A stretch of 24,252 nucleotides of DNA from CAG-390 sp964384555. Its GTDB lineage: Bacteria; Bacillota; Clostridia; Oscillospirales; CAG-272. Positions within the stretch are counted from its first letter, which is position 1, and every line of letters begins with the position of its first letter. The position numbers and the translations under genes were made by a program. The notes beneath the pieces were generated by a model. It did not search any database and was not told the origin of the DNA. It saw nothing but the letters and a program-made list of their open reading frames with translations. This document shows positions 7,438 to 15,277 of this stretch, one piece after another. The stretch is from positions 1-24,252 of the forward strand of contig CAYLLA010000025.1 of assembly GCA_964384555.1 (NCBI GenBank), in the 5' to 3' direction.

Positions 7438-9456
7438 ATGGCGGAAAAGGAAAAAAAGACGGCAGCAAAAAAGACCGAAAAATATAATGATCAAAGCATA
7501 GTAATGCTAAAGGGCGCGGACAGAGTCAGGATGCGCCCCAGCGTTATCTTCGGCTCGGACGGTCTGGACGGCTGTGAGCATGCCTTTTTTGAGATACTTT
7601 CCAACTCTGTGGACGAGGCGAGAGAGGGATACGGCAGTGAGATAAAGGTCACGGTGTTTGAGGATCATTCGATCGAGATAGATGACCACGGCCGCGGCAT
7701 CCCGATGGATTATAACGAAAAAGAGGGCAGATATAACTGGGATCTTATATTTTGCGAGCCGTATGCCGGCGGCAAAATGAACAACAATGCTGACTCGGCA
7801 TCCTATGAATATTCGCTGGGACTTAACGGTCTCGGCGCGTTTGCCACGCAGTGCGCCTCAAAATATATGGAGGTCGATTCCTTTGACGGCAAGTATGTAA
7901 GGTTTATGAGCTTTAGGCTCGGCTCACCTGTCGGTGAGCTTGGCGTGCGAGAGCTTTCACGTGCCGAGCGGCGAACGGGCACTGTCATCCGCTGGTTGCC
8001 TGATATCGATGTATTTACCGATATAAAGATACCCAAGGAGTTCTTTGTTGACGTTTTGCGCCGTCAGGCGGTGGTAAACGCAGGCGTTAAGTTTATATTT
8101 CTTTTTGAGGAGAACGGCGGCTTCAGCGAGCAGGTGTTCTATAACGAGCACGGCATACGCGACTATATCGCCGAGGTGACAGGGGATGCCGCCATGACAC
8201 AGCCTGTGTTTTGGCATCTTGAAACGCAGGGTCAGGATCGCGAGGATAAGCCGGTCTATAAATTTAAGGCGGATATTACCTTTTGCGTATCGCAGACCGT
8301 CACGATGATCGAATACTATCACAACGCAAGCTTTTTGGAGCATGGCGGTTCTCCCGATCGCGCCGTGCGCATTGCCATTGTGTATGCGATAGATAAATAT
8401 TTGAAATCTGCGGGAAAGTACAATAAAAACGAGTCAAAGATCACATTTGCCGATGTTGCCGATTGCTTGGTGCTGGTCATCAGCAGTAATTCCACCCTCG
8501 TTTCCTACGAGAACCAGACCAAAAAGGCGATAACGAACGCGTTTATATATGAGGCTCTTTGCGATTATATAAAGCAAAATCTTGAAATATACTTTACCGA
8601 GAACCCCACCGAGGCGGACAAGATAGCCGCGCAGGTGCTTGTAAACAAACGCTCCCGCGAGAACGCGGAGCGCACGCGACTTGATATTAAAAAGAAGCTT
8701 ACGGGTTCGCTGGATGTTGCAAACAGGGTGGAAAAGTTCGTTAACTGCCGCTCAAAGGATCCCGCCGTGCGTGAGCTGTTTATAGTGGAGGGTGACTCGG
8801 CACTTACCGTTTGCAAGCTCTCCCGCGCGCCGGAATATCAGGCACTGATACCCGTGCGAGGCAAAACGCTAAACTGCCTGAAGGCGACATATGATAAGAT
8901 ATTTAAAAGCGACATCATAGTTGACCTGCTTAAGGTCATAGGCTGCGGCGCGGAGGTGAAGACCAAGGGTAAGGGAAAGAGCGAGGTATCCGCCTTTGAT
9001 CTTTCAGCTTTGCGCTGGTCAAAGATAATCATCTGCACCGATGCAGACGAGGACGGTTTTCAGATAAGAACACTGCTCCTTACATTTTTCTATCGCCTGT
9101 TGCCCACACTGCTCAAGGAGGGCAAGGTGTTTATTGCCGAAACACCGCTGTTTGAGATAACCACAAAGGATAAAACGCTGTTTGCCTACGATGAATTTGA
9201 AAAGGCCGCAATACTCAAAAAGCTCGGAGATCAAAAATACACCCTCCAACGCTCAAAGGGTCTTGGTGAGAACGCCGCGGACATGATGTGGGAGACCACA
9301 ATGAACCCCGCCACCCGCCGCCTTATAGCCGTGACTCCTACCGATGCCGCGGCCACCGAGCGGATATTTGATACCTTGCTGGGGGATGACCTGCCCGCGC
9401 GCAAGCAGTTTATAACCGAAAACGGCGAAAAATATATGAAGGATGCGGATATTTGA
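7438..9456 (+). CDS. Type IIA DNA topoisomerase subunit B, divergent GyrB/ParE-like
   Basis: The 672-residue protein has the full subunit B layout. The GHKL ATPase domain carries ILSNSVDEA (53-61), DDHGRGIP (82-89) and GLNGLGAFA (128-136, the ATP lid). A transducer domain follows with the QTK loop (360-362). The Toprim domain has EGDSAL (451-456), TDADEDG (534-540) and QRSKGLGE (604-611). Paired with an A subunit, such proteins pass DNA duplexes through one another using ATP. The catalytic Glu451 and the DxD (D535, D537) are present, but the usual DADVDGxH reads DADEDGFQ, and the lid and its surroundings are diverged from typical GyrB/ParE. It could be ParE of an unusual topoisomerase IV or a second gyrase-like B subunit. 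No gyrA/parC homologue lies next to it; the next gene is convergent. Confidence 0.88.
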   Translation: MAEKEKKTAAKKTEKYNDQSIVMLKGADRVRMRPSVIFGSDGLDGCEHAFFEILSNSVDEAREGYGSEIKVTVFEDHSIEIDDHGRGIPMDYNEKEGRYNWDLIFCEPYAGGKMNNNADSASYEYSLGLNGLGAFATQCASKYMEVDSFDGKYVRFMSFRLGSPVGELGVRELSRAERRTGTVIRWLPDIDVFTDIKIPKEFFVDVLRRQAVVNAGVKFIFLFEENGGFSEQVFYNEHGIRDYIAEVTGDAAMTQPVFWHLETQGQDREDKPVYKFKADITFCVSQTVTMIEYYHNASFLEHGGSPDRAVRIAIVYAIDKYLKSAGKYNKNESKITFADVADCLVLVISSNSTLVSYENQTKKAITNAFIYEALCDYIKQNLEIYFTENPTEADKIAAQVLVNKRSRENAERTRLDIKKKLTGSLDVANRVEKFVNCRSKDPAVRELFIVEGDSALTVCKLSRAPEYQALIPVRGKTLNCLKATYDKIFKSDIIVDLLKVIGCGAEVKTKGKGKSEVSAFDLSALRWSKIIICTDADEDGFQIRTLLLTFFYRLLPTLLKEGKVFIAETPLFEITTKDKTLFAYDEFEKAAILKKLGDQKYTLQRSKGLGENAADMMWETTMNPATRRLIAVTPTDAAATERIFDTLLGDDLPARKQFITENGEKYMKDADI

Positions 9457-9483
9457 GCTGTATCCGCCACAAGACCAAAAAAT

Positions 9484-9537
9484 AATAAAACGCAAAAAGC
9501 TTTCGCGCCGCGGCGCGAAAGCTTTTTGCGTTTTATT
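9484..9537. terminator. Perfect 54-bp palindrome acting as bidirectional terminator
   Basis: Bases 9484-9510 are the exact reverse complement of 9511-9537. The GC-rich centre (GCGCCGCGGCGC) is flanked by AAAGCTTTTT-type arms, so on each strand a strong hairpin is followed by T-rich sequence (TTTTTGCGTTTTATT). It lies between the topoisomerase gene and the convergent cysteine desulfurase gene and can end both transcripts. Confidence 0.9.
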
Positions 9538-9550
9538 GAGGCGGGTGGGG

Positions 9551-10717
9551 TCATCTGCGTGCCCTTACGAGCCTTGCTATCCCATCCTGCAAAGCCGCGG
9601 CAAGGGAGTCTATCTCCTCCCGCGTGTTTTGGGCGCTAAGGCTTACCCGCAAAGTGTGGTCGGCATTGTTGGCCGAAAGCCCAAAGGCCAGCAGTGTTTT
9701 GCTTGGTCCGTGTGAGTGAGCGGAGCATGCAGAGCCGGCGGAAACGCATATTCCGCGCTCCGACAGAAAATGCAGCATTGTTTCGCTCCTGATGCCAGGC
9801 AGAGTGAGGCTGATTATATGTCCAGCCGCGCGTGCGGGGAGGTTTAGGCGAACGCCGCAGGTCGGCAGCAGCTCGGTTGCGTAACGATACAGCTCTTCAA
9901 TCTTTTTTGAATCCTCGGCGCGATGCTCGCCCCCCTCGCGGCAGGCCTCGGCAAAGCCGGCTGTGCCTATTATGTTTTCTGTTCCCGAGCGGTAGCCCAT
10001 CTCCTGCCCTCCGCCGTATATTACCGGAATGAGCCGCCGAGCCTTTATTACCGACGGCGCAACGCAAAGTGCACCAACGCCCTTGGGGCCGCGTATCTTG
10101 TGCGCACTGATACTTAAAAGGTCGGCATCCAGCCCCTGCGGAGTAAAGGGGACGTGCATAAAGCCCTGCACCGCATCGCAGTGTGTGACTATCTCGGGGC
10201 ACTTTTGACGTGCCATGCGAAAGGCATGCTCAACATCGTAAAGTGCGCCGGTCTCATTGTTGACGAGCATCAGCGATATCATTAAAGCACCGCGGTCAAG
10301 CTCGCGCTCAAGCACCGACATGTCAAGCTCGCCGCCGCGAGTGGGGATGCAAACTATCTCAAATCCTTCACCGGCAAGATATGCGGCGGTCTCGGATACA
10401 GAGGGATGCTCCGAATCTGTTGTGATGATCCTGTTCGATACTCGTCGCTTTTTGGCCAAAGCCGTGCCGCGCAGGGCAAGGTTGTTGGCCTCCGATCCCG
10501 ATGCGGTAAAAATTATGCTGTGCCCCAGCGAGCGGCGAAGTCCCAAGGCATCCCCCACTGCGGCGCGTGAATCGCGCAAAAGCGCCGCGCTCTCAAGCCC
10601 TGCGCAGTGCACTGAGGAGGGGTTGCCGTAGCATTCTGCCGCGCGGAGCATTGCCGCTATCACTCGCTCGCTCGGCTTTGTGGTGGCACTGTTGTCAAGG
10701 TAGATCATATTCTCCAT
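9551..10717 (-). CDS. Cysteine desulfurase, NifS/IscS family (class V aminotransferase fold)
   Basis: The 388-residue PLP enzyme removes sulfur from L-cysteine as a protein persulfide for Fe-S cluster or tRNA thiolation pathways. Visible are YLDNSATT (6-13), SGSEANNLAL (73-82), SEHPSV with the PLP-stacking His104, D181 and Q184, the PLP lysine in SAHKIRGPKG (Lys207) and the catalytic loop SAGSACSAHS with Cys331. No IscU or ThiI gene is next to it, so the sulfur acceptor cannot be named. It is last in the murD operon, 17 nt after the lipoprotein stop. The start is uncertain: the ATG at 10717 has no clear ribosome site and the ATG three codons later has GGAG too close. Confidence 0.93.
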   Translation of the reverse strand: MENMIYLDNSATTKPSERVIAAMLRAAECYGNPSSVHCAGLESAALLRDSRAAVGDALGLRRSLGHSIIFTASGSEANNLALRGTALAKKRRVSNRIITTDSEHPSVSETAAYLAGEGFEIVCIPTRGGELDMSVLERELDRGALMISLMLVNNETGALYDVEHAFRMARQKCPEIVTHCDAVQGFMHVPFTPQGLDADLLSISAHKIRGPKGVGALCVAPSVIKARRLIPVIYGGGQEMGYRSGTENIIGTAGFAEACREGGEHRAEDSKKIEELYRYATELLPTCGVRLNLPARAAGHIISLTLPGIRSETMLHFLSERGICVSAGSACSAHSHGPSKTLLAFGLSANNADHTLRVSLSAQNTREEIDSLAAALQDGIARLVRARR

Positions 10718-10734
10718 TTTTGCGTGCTGTAGTA

Positions 10735-11289
10735 TTATTTAAACAATACCTTTGAGATCATTGTTTCAACCTCGTCCGCGTGCAGCTCGTAGCCCTCAAG
10801 AGTCGAGGTGTAGGTGAAGATGTAAAACATGCTTTGGTATGTTACCACTACTTGGCGGTATTTGTAATCTATATTGTTTATCGATGCACGGTAGGTAAAG
10901 GATCGTCCGTTTCTGCCGCCAAGCACGGCGTCCTCGGTTTCACCAACCACTTCAAAGCCGGGCATGTAAGCCTCAAGCTCCGCCTTGCAGTATTCAACAT
11001 AGCCGTCAAGGGATGCAACTGCATCTGTGGGCGCCATGCAGGTCATGCTTATGTTTGAGCGGTCCTTGTCGGAATAGTAAGCCGATGCCATGCCCATTGA
11101 TGAATTTGTTACCCAGCTCATCGGCACAAAAAGATAGAACGCTTCCTCATCGGAGGATATTAGCTTCATGCCGTCCGGGACCTCAACGTCGCTTGCCGAG
11201 CAGGAGGGAAGGATCATGGCCGCAAGCAGGAGGGCGGCGATCATGATCAGAGTTTTCTTTTGGTTATGCATTTTTGTTTTTGTTTTCAT
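10735..11289 (-). CDS. Small lipoprotein with PsbP/DUF1795-like domain
   Basis: The 184-residue protein has a basic N-terminus, a hydrophobic signal (LIMIAALLLAAMI) and the lipobox LPSC with Cys30, so it is expected to be lipid-anchored outside the membrane. The mature part begins with an acidic region and reads FYLFVPMSW, YYSDKDRSNISMTC, GGRNGRSFTYRASINN and YQSMFYIFTYTSTLEGYE. That order (a substrate-like strand pair, then a region where a signal or adduct is bound) resembles the PsbP/Mog1-like fold of DUF1795 lipoproteins, but I cannot assign a function. GGAG lies 12 nt before the ATG. It is 43 nt downstream of the ynbB-like gene in the murD operon. Confidence 0.75.
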   Translation of the reverse strand: MKTKTKMHNQKKTLIMIAALLLAAMILPSCSASDVEVPDGMKLISSDEEAFYLFVPMSWVTNSSMGMASAYYSDKDRSNISMTCMAPTDAVASLDGYVEYCKAELEAYMPGFEVVGETEDAVLGGRNGRSFTYRASINNIDYKYRQVVVTYQSMFYIFTYTSTLEGYELHADEVETMISKVLFK

Positions 11290-11332
11290 TTGATATCGAT
11301 GCTCCGTTTATTATTTTGATTGATGATTGACC

Positions 11333-12598
11333 TTACTTTTTGCAATATCCCACGGCGCGCGCGGCGCGAAGTATACCGTAGCGGCCGCTCTCGTAGGTAA
11401 GTCCGCCCTGAAGATATACGGTGTACGGCTCGCGCAGAGGGCCGTCACAGGAAAGCTCTATCGATGAGCCCTGTACGAATGCGCCCGCGGCCATGATGAC
11501 CTCATCCGAGTAGCCGGGCATTGCCCACGGTACAGGCTCAACAAATGCATCTATCGGCGAGCCTGATTGTATCCCGCGGCAGAATGCGCAAAGTGCATCC
11601 GGCGAGTGAGTGATTATCGATTGTATTATATCCGAGCGGCGCTCATTCCAAGCGGGGGCGGTCTCGTATCCGAGTCGCTCGAAAATGTACGCGGCCAGGT
11701 GCATCGTCTTCAGTGCCGCGGCAACGGTGTGCGGTGCGTAAAAGAAGCCGCGAAACAGGTTTTTGTTCTGCCCCATGGTGCATCCCACCTCGCCGCCCGT
11801 GCCAACGGTGGTCAGGCGGTAGGATGCAAGCTCGACCGCGCGTGCCGTGCCGGCAATATAGCCGCCGGTCTCTGCCATGCCGCCGCCGGGGTTCTTTATC
11901 AGCGAGCCTATAAGCATGTCGGCGCGCGGCTCGCGCCCGCAGGTGAACTCACCGTAGCAGTTGTCAACTACAAGATACACCTCAGGTCGTGCGGCTTTTA
12001 TCGCATCGTAAAGCTCGCCTATCTCCTCCGGCAGCAGTGTGCGGCGGTTGAGGTAGCCCTTTGAACGCTGAACGAACACTACCTTTATCGAGCTGTCCGC
12101 CGTGATCCTTTTAATTATTCCGTCAATATCAAGGCGACCGTTCGGGTCAAGCTCGTGCTGGGCGTAGCTCACGCCAAAATCGGCAAGCGAGCCGTTGCCG
12201 CTCTCACCCTTGATGCCGATGACCTCCTCAAGCGTGTCATACGGCTTGCCCGCAACCGAAAAGAGAGTGTCGCCGGGTCGAAGCAGGGCAAAAAGACCTG
12301 TTGAGAGGGCGTGAGTGCCGTTTACAAAGTTTATGCGCACCAGTGCCGCCTCTGTGCCGAAGACATCGGCATAAACACGGTCAAGCACCTCACGGCCGCG
12401 GTCGTCATAGCCGTAGCCGGATGTTCCCGCAAAGCAGGCATCGCTTACGCGGTGCTCCTCAAATGCGCGAAGCACGTCCGCCGTTCGGGTGTAGGATATC
12501 CTGTCTATATCTGCAAATATCGGGGCAAGCTCGCGCTCTGCCTCGGCGGCCAGCGCTTCAAGCTCGGCGCCGCTTATCTGTGTGTCGTTAAGCTCCAT
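11333..12598 (-). CDS. ynbB: YnbB-type PLP enzyme (aluminium resistance protein / methionine gamma-lyase family)
   Basis: The 421-residue protein is a fold-type I PLP enzyme of the YnbB family. Typical features are the start region FADIDRISYTRTADVLRAF, SGYGYDDRGRE (60-70), FVNGTHALSTGLFALLRPGD (91-110), VVDNCYGEF with Asp212, and the PLP lysine in GSLIKNPGGGMAETGG (Lys235). The family is annotated as aluminium resistance or methionine gamma-lyase-like protein, but a physiological reaction has not been firmly set, so this entry stays at family level. Length is normal. It is preceded by murI with a 74-bp A-rich gap (minus strand) and followed by the lipoprotein gene. No strong ribosome site is visible before the ATG. 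Confidence 0.92.
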   Translation of the reverse strand: MELNDTQISGAELEALAAEAERELAPIFADIDRISYTRTADVLRAFEEHRVSDACFAGTSGYGYDDRGREVLDRVYADVFGTEAALVRINFVNGTHALSTGLFALLRPGDTLFSVAGKPYDTLEEVIGIKGESGNGSLADFGVSYAQHELDPNGRLDIDGIIKRITADSSIKVVFVQRSKGYLNRRTLLPEEIGELYDAIKAARPEVYLVVDNCYGEFTCGREPRADMLIGSLIKNPGGGMAETGGYIAGTARAVELASYRLTTVGTGGEVGCTMGQNKNLFRGFFYAPHTVAAALKTMHLAAYIFERLGYETAPAWNERRSDIIQSIITHSPDALCAFCRGIQSGSPIDAFVEPVPWAMPGYSDEVIMAAGAFVQGSSIELSCDGPLREPYTVYLQGGLTYESGRYGILRAARAVGYCKK

Positions 12599-12672
12599 TT
12601 TTTATCCGTTCCATATCTTCTTTTATCGTTTTTTGTCGTTTTGTTTTTTTCGTGAATGACCATCAAACGCCG

Positions 12673-13536
12673 TCACCCGCGCTCGGTCGCGTTCGGTGCT
12701 ATCCGCCGCCATATCTCCTCTATCCTGCGGCCGCCGTCACCTCCGCTTGAAAGACAGCTGACCTGCCCCTGCCTGTCCGCATCGGCGGTGATGCCCGCCT
12801 CACCCAGGCGGCGCAGGGTCTGCCGTGCTATAGCCGCCGCACCGTCGAATATCGGCAGCTCGCGCCCGCCGCTGTACTCACTTGCCACGGCGGCAATGCT
12901 GTCCTTTATCAGCGGGTAGTGCGTACAGCCGAGAACTATCGAATCAAATCTCCCCGCGTATGGGGACAGAAGCTCGCGCATGTAGCTGACAAATATCGGC
13001 GATGCGGCATCGTTTTCCTCTATAAGAGTCGCAAGCCGCGGGCAGGGCAGTGCTATGACCTCGGCATCGCCGCACCGTGTTTCCACAAGTGTCTCAAAGC
13101 GCGGCTCGGCGACTGTAACAGGCGTGGCAAGCACCAAAATGCGGCGACAACCCGCATCATGGGCCACCTTTACCGCAGGCTCGGTGCCTATTATCGGTAT
13201 TTCGGGTCTCGCCGCGCGGAGGGTGTCTATCGCCGCGGCGGTCGCCGTGTTGCAGGCAACAGCCAAGGCCTTGATGCCCAGAGATGTGAGCCTATCCAGT
13301 GCCGCAAGAGCCGCGGCGCGAACCTCATCGTGAGTCAGCGCACCGTAGGGCGCGTTTGCCTCATCACCGAAATATATAAAATCCTCGTTCGGCATAAGCC
13401 GCACAAGCTCGCAAAGCACCGTCAGCCCGCCGACCCCCGAATCAAAAACGCCTATCGGGGCATTGTTGCCGTGGGTTGGACGGCAGGGGCCGCGGTCTGT
13501 ACCGTTCCTGCTTTGTTTATTAAAGACTGTTGACAT
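12673..13536 (-). CDS. murI: Glutamate racemase
   Basis: MurI makes D-glutamate for peptidoglycan; MurD, encoded just upstream, then adds that D-glutamate to UDP-MurNAc-Ala. The 287-residue product has GVFDSGVGGLTVL (29-41), YFGDEANAPYG, the first catalytic cysteine in ACNTAT (Cys95) and the second in GCTHYPL (Cys204). The ATG at 13536 is chosen because it overlaps the end of murD by 17 bp, a common coupling arrangement. A longer frame to 13584 exists but would lie deeper inside murD. No clear ribosome site precedes it, which fits translational coupling. The first 25 residues before the core are Asn/Arg/Pro-rich and may be partly non-coding. Confidence 0.95.
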   Translation of the reverse strand: MSTVFNKQSRNGTDRGPCRPTHGNNAPIGVFDSGVGGLTVLCELVRLMPNEDFIYFGDEANAPYGALTHDEVRAAALAALDRLTSLGIKALAVACNTATAAAIDTLRAARPEIPIIGTEPAVKVAHDAGCRRILVLATPVTVAEPRFETLVETRCGDAEVIALPCPRLATLIEENDAASPIFVSYMRELLSPYAGRFDSIVLGCTHYPLIKDSIAAVASEYSGGRELPIFDGAAAIARQTLRRLGEAGITADADRQGQVSCLSSGGDGGRRIEEIWRRIAPNATERG

Positions 13537-14983
13537 AGCTGCAAAATACGTCGCCGCGCTCCTCAAAATTGCGGAAGCGGTCAAAGCTCGTGCAGGAGGG
13601 TGAGAGCACCACTGCAGAGCCTGGGCGCGCTATCTCTCGGGCGCGGTCTACCGCCCGCAAAAGATCATCCTCATATATTACCGGGATCGGCACGCCGCCG
13701 CGCATCGCACCCTCATCTTCAATGGCCGCGCGAATTATCGGTATCGCCTCGCCGGATACCACCACGCCGCCCGAGCGTTCAAACAGCGCGGGTACGAGCG
13801 AGCGATAGGATAGGTGCTTATCCCGCCCGCAAAGAATAAAGATCGGGCGGTTGTCAAATACCGAGAGCGCGGCCTCGGTGCGCGTGGGGGTGGAATCTAT
13901 CGAGCTGTTGTAATAGCTGACTCCGTCAAGTTCGCGCACAAATTCGATCCTGTGCCTGACGCCGGGAAAACTGCGGGCGATCTCCAAAAGATCTGTGCTG
14001 TCCGCAATACCGCGCGTGAGTGCCGCGGCGGTCATGAAGTTTTCTACATTGTGCACCCCGGGGATCTTTATATCCGAGCGGCGGAGCAATAGCTCCTCAT
14101 GGTCACCGTCCGAAAAGATGATATCATCCCCGCGCAAAAAAACGGCGCAGGCGCGACCGCGAAGCTCGGGCGGCACGGTATCGTTATAATTATCGGCGTG
14201 GGCAGTGAAGAGCGTGAGCTCCCCGCTAAAGCTCGGGGAGTAAGTGGCGGCTGCAAGTGCCGCAGGGCTTTGGGTGTTCAGTACCAAAAGCTCGGTGGAG
14301 GGGCCGAACACGCGGTATTTTGCTGCGGTGTATTCCTCCATATCGGTGTGCCAATTTAAATGGTTGGGGGTTATATTGGTTATCGCGGCGCGGCGCGGGG
14401 AGTGGGACATCGTCATCAGCTGAAAGCTTGAAAGCTCAAGCACCGCCGCATCGCGCTCGCCTATCTCGGATACCCTGTCAAGCAGGGGAGTGCCGATGTT
14501 GCCGCCGACCACGGCGCGGCCGCCTTGCCGCCCAAGCGCGCGGGAGAGCAAAAGGTGGGTGAGCGTTGTTGTGGTGGTCTTGCCGTCACTGCCCGTGATG
14601 GCAAATATCGGCGCGGTCGCGGCATCGCAAAACCATTCCATCTCGGAGGTCAAAAGCGCACCGGCCGCCACTGCCGCAGGAATGTCTCCCGCATCCGGAC
14701 GAATGCCGGGGGAGCGGAATATCACATCCCGCCCGCTTGAATTTCGGCAAAGCCCGCGGGTGGGGTCGCACCCGCAAATAAAGCTTGCCCCGCTTGCCAA
14801 AAGAGCGGCGGCAGGCTCGCCAAGCGCCTCAATGGTTTTGGCATCGCGTATTTCTATCTCACAACCGCGTGCGCAAAGCATGCGTGCCAGTGGCAGATTG
14901 GATATACCAAGCCCCAATATTATGGCGCGGCCGCGCGGCGATGCGCCGAAAAGTCTTTCATTTATTTCGTCAGTTAACTTCAT
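13520..14983 (-). CDS. murD: UDP-N-acetylmuramoyl-L-alanine--D-glutamate ligase
   Basis: This cytoplasmic Mur ligase uses ATP to join D-Glu to UDP-MurNAc-L-Ala. The 487-residue product has an N-terminal Rossmann-like domain (IILGLGISNLPLARML), the ATP-binding loop GSDGKTTT (131-138), NITPNHLNWH in the central domain, GVRHRIEF, the YYNSSIDSTPTRT segment and the C-terminal signature SPSCTSFDRFRNFEERG. Several positions differ from E. coli MurD (SDGK for TNGK, NSSIDSTPT for NDSKATN), as far as I recall a common clostridial form. It leads the operon murD-murI-ynbB-lipoprotein-cysteine desulfurase. The ATG has no Shine-Dalgarno nearby; an AAAGGAG lies 32 nt upstream with a hairpin between. Confidence 0.96.
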   Translation of the reverse strand: MKLTDEINERLFGASPRGRAIILGLGISNLPLARMLCARGCEIEIRDAKTIEALGEPAAALLASGASFICGCDPTRGLCRNSSGRDVIFRSPGIRPDAGDIPAAVAAGALLTSEMEWFCDAATAPIFAITGSDGKTTTTTLTHLLLSRALGRQGGRAVVGGNIGTPLLDRVSEIGERDAAVLELSSFQLMTMSHSPRRAAITNITPNHLNWHTDMEEYTAAKYRVFGPSTELLVLNTQSPAALAAATYSPSFSGELTLFTAHADNYNDTVPPELRGRACAVFLRGDDIIFSDGDHEELLLRRSDIKIPGVHNVENFMTAAALTRGIADSTDLLEIARSFPGVRHRIEFVRELDGVSYYNSSIDSTPTRTEAALSVFDNRPIFILCGRDKHLSYRSLVPALFERSGGVVVSGEAIPIIRAAIEDEGAMRGGVPIPVIYEDDLLRAVDRAREIARPGSAVVLSPSCTSFDRFRNFEERGDVFCSYVNSL

Positions 14984-14999
14984 TTTTAATGTATAACTC

Positions 15000-15020
15000 G
15001 ACCGCCCGCGGCGGTCTCCT
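15000..15020 (-). promoter_or_regulatory. Ribosome site followed by hairpin in the murD leader
   Basis: On the minus strand AGGAG (15020-15016) is followed at once by a 7-bp stem (15016-15010 with 15006-15000, three-base loop) and then 16 nt to the murD ATG. Folding shortens the distance from 32 to about 16 nt. Whether this is the working ribosome site is uncertain. Confidence 0.4.
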
Positions 15021-15079
15021 TTCCTGCATCTGTCGATACTGCACGGCAGATCATGCAGATAAAAAACATTCTTCTATAT

Positions 15080-15108
15080 ATTATATGTCTTTTTTGGCTC
15101 TCGTGCAA
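15080..15108 (-). promoter_or_regulatory. Sigma-A promoter of the murD operon
   Basis: On the minus strand TTGCAC (15108-15103) and TATAAT (15085-15080) are separated by 17 nt. The sequence upstream to about 15180 is AT-rich. The leader to murD is about 90 nt. Confidence 0.75.
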
Positions 15109-15214
15109 GCCCCCGCGGTGATTTTTCTTGATATATTAAGTAAAATCATTAATAATAAATATTAAATTATAAGATGGATCATCGCACCGTGCGCGGCGAA
15201 CCGCAAAAGCTTTG

Positions 15215-15250
15215 CAAAAAAACAAGGAACTGCCGAGGCAGTTCCTTGTG
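15215..15250 (-). terminator. Intrinsic terminator of the Ig-like surface protein gene
   Basis: An 11-bp perfect stem (15223-15233 with 15238-15248) with a four-base loop is followed on the minus strand by seven T residues. It lies 27 nt after the stop codon of the gene. Confidence 0.92.
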
Positions 15251-15277
15251 AGGGATCAAATATTGTTATGCTTATCA

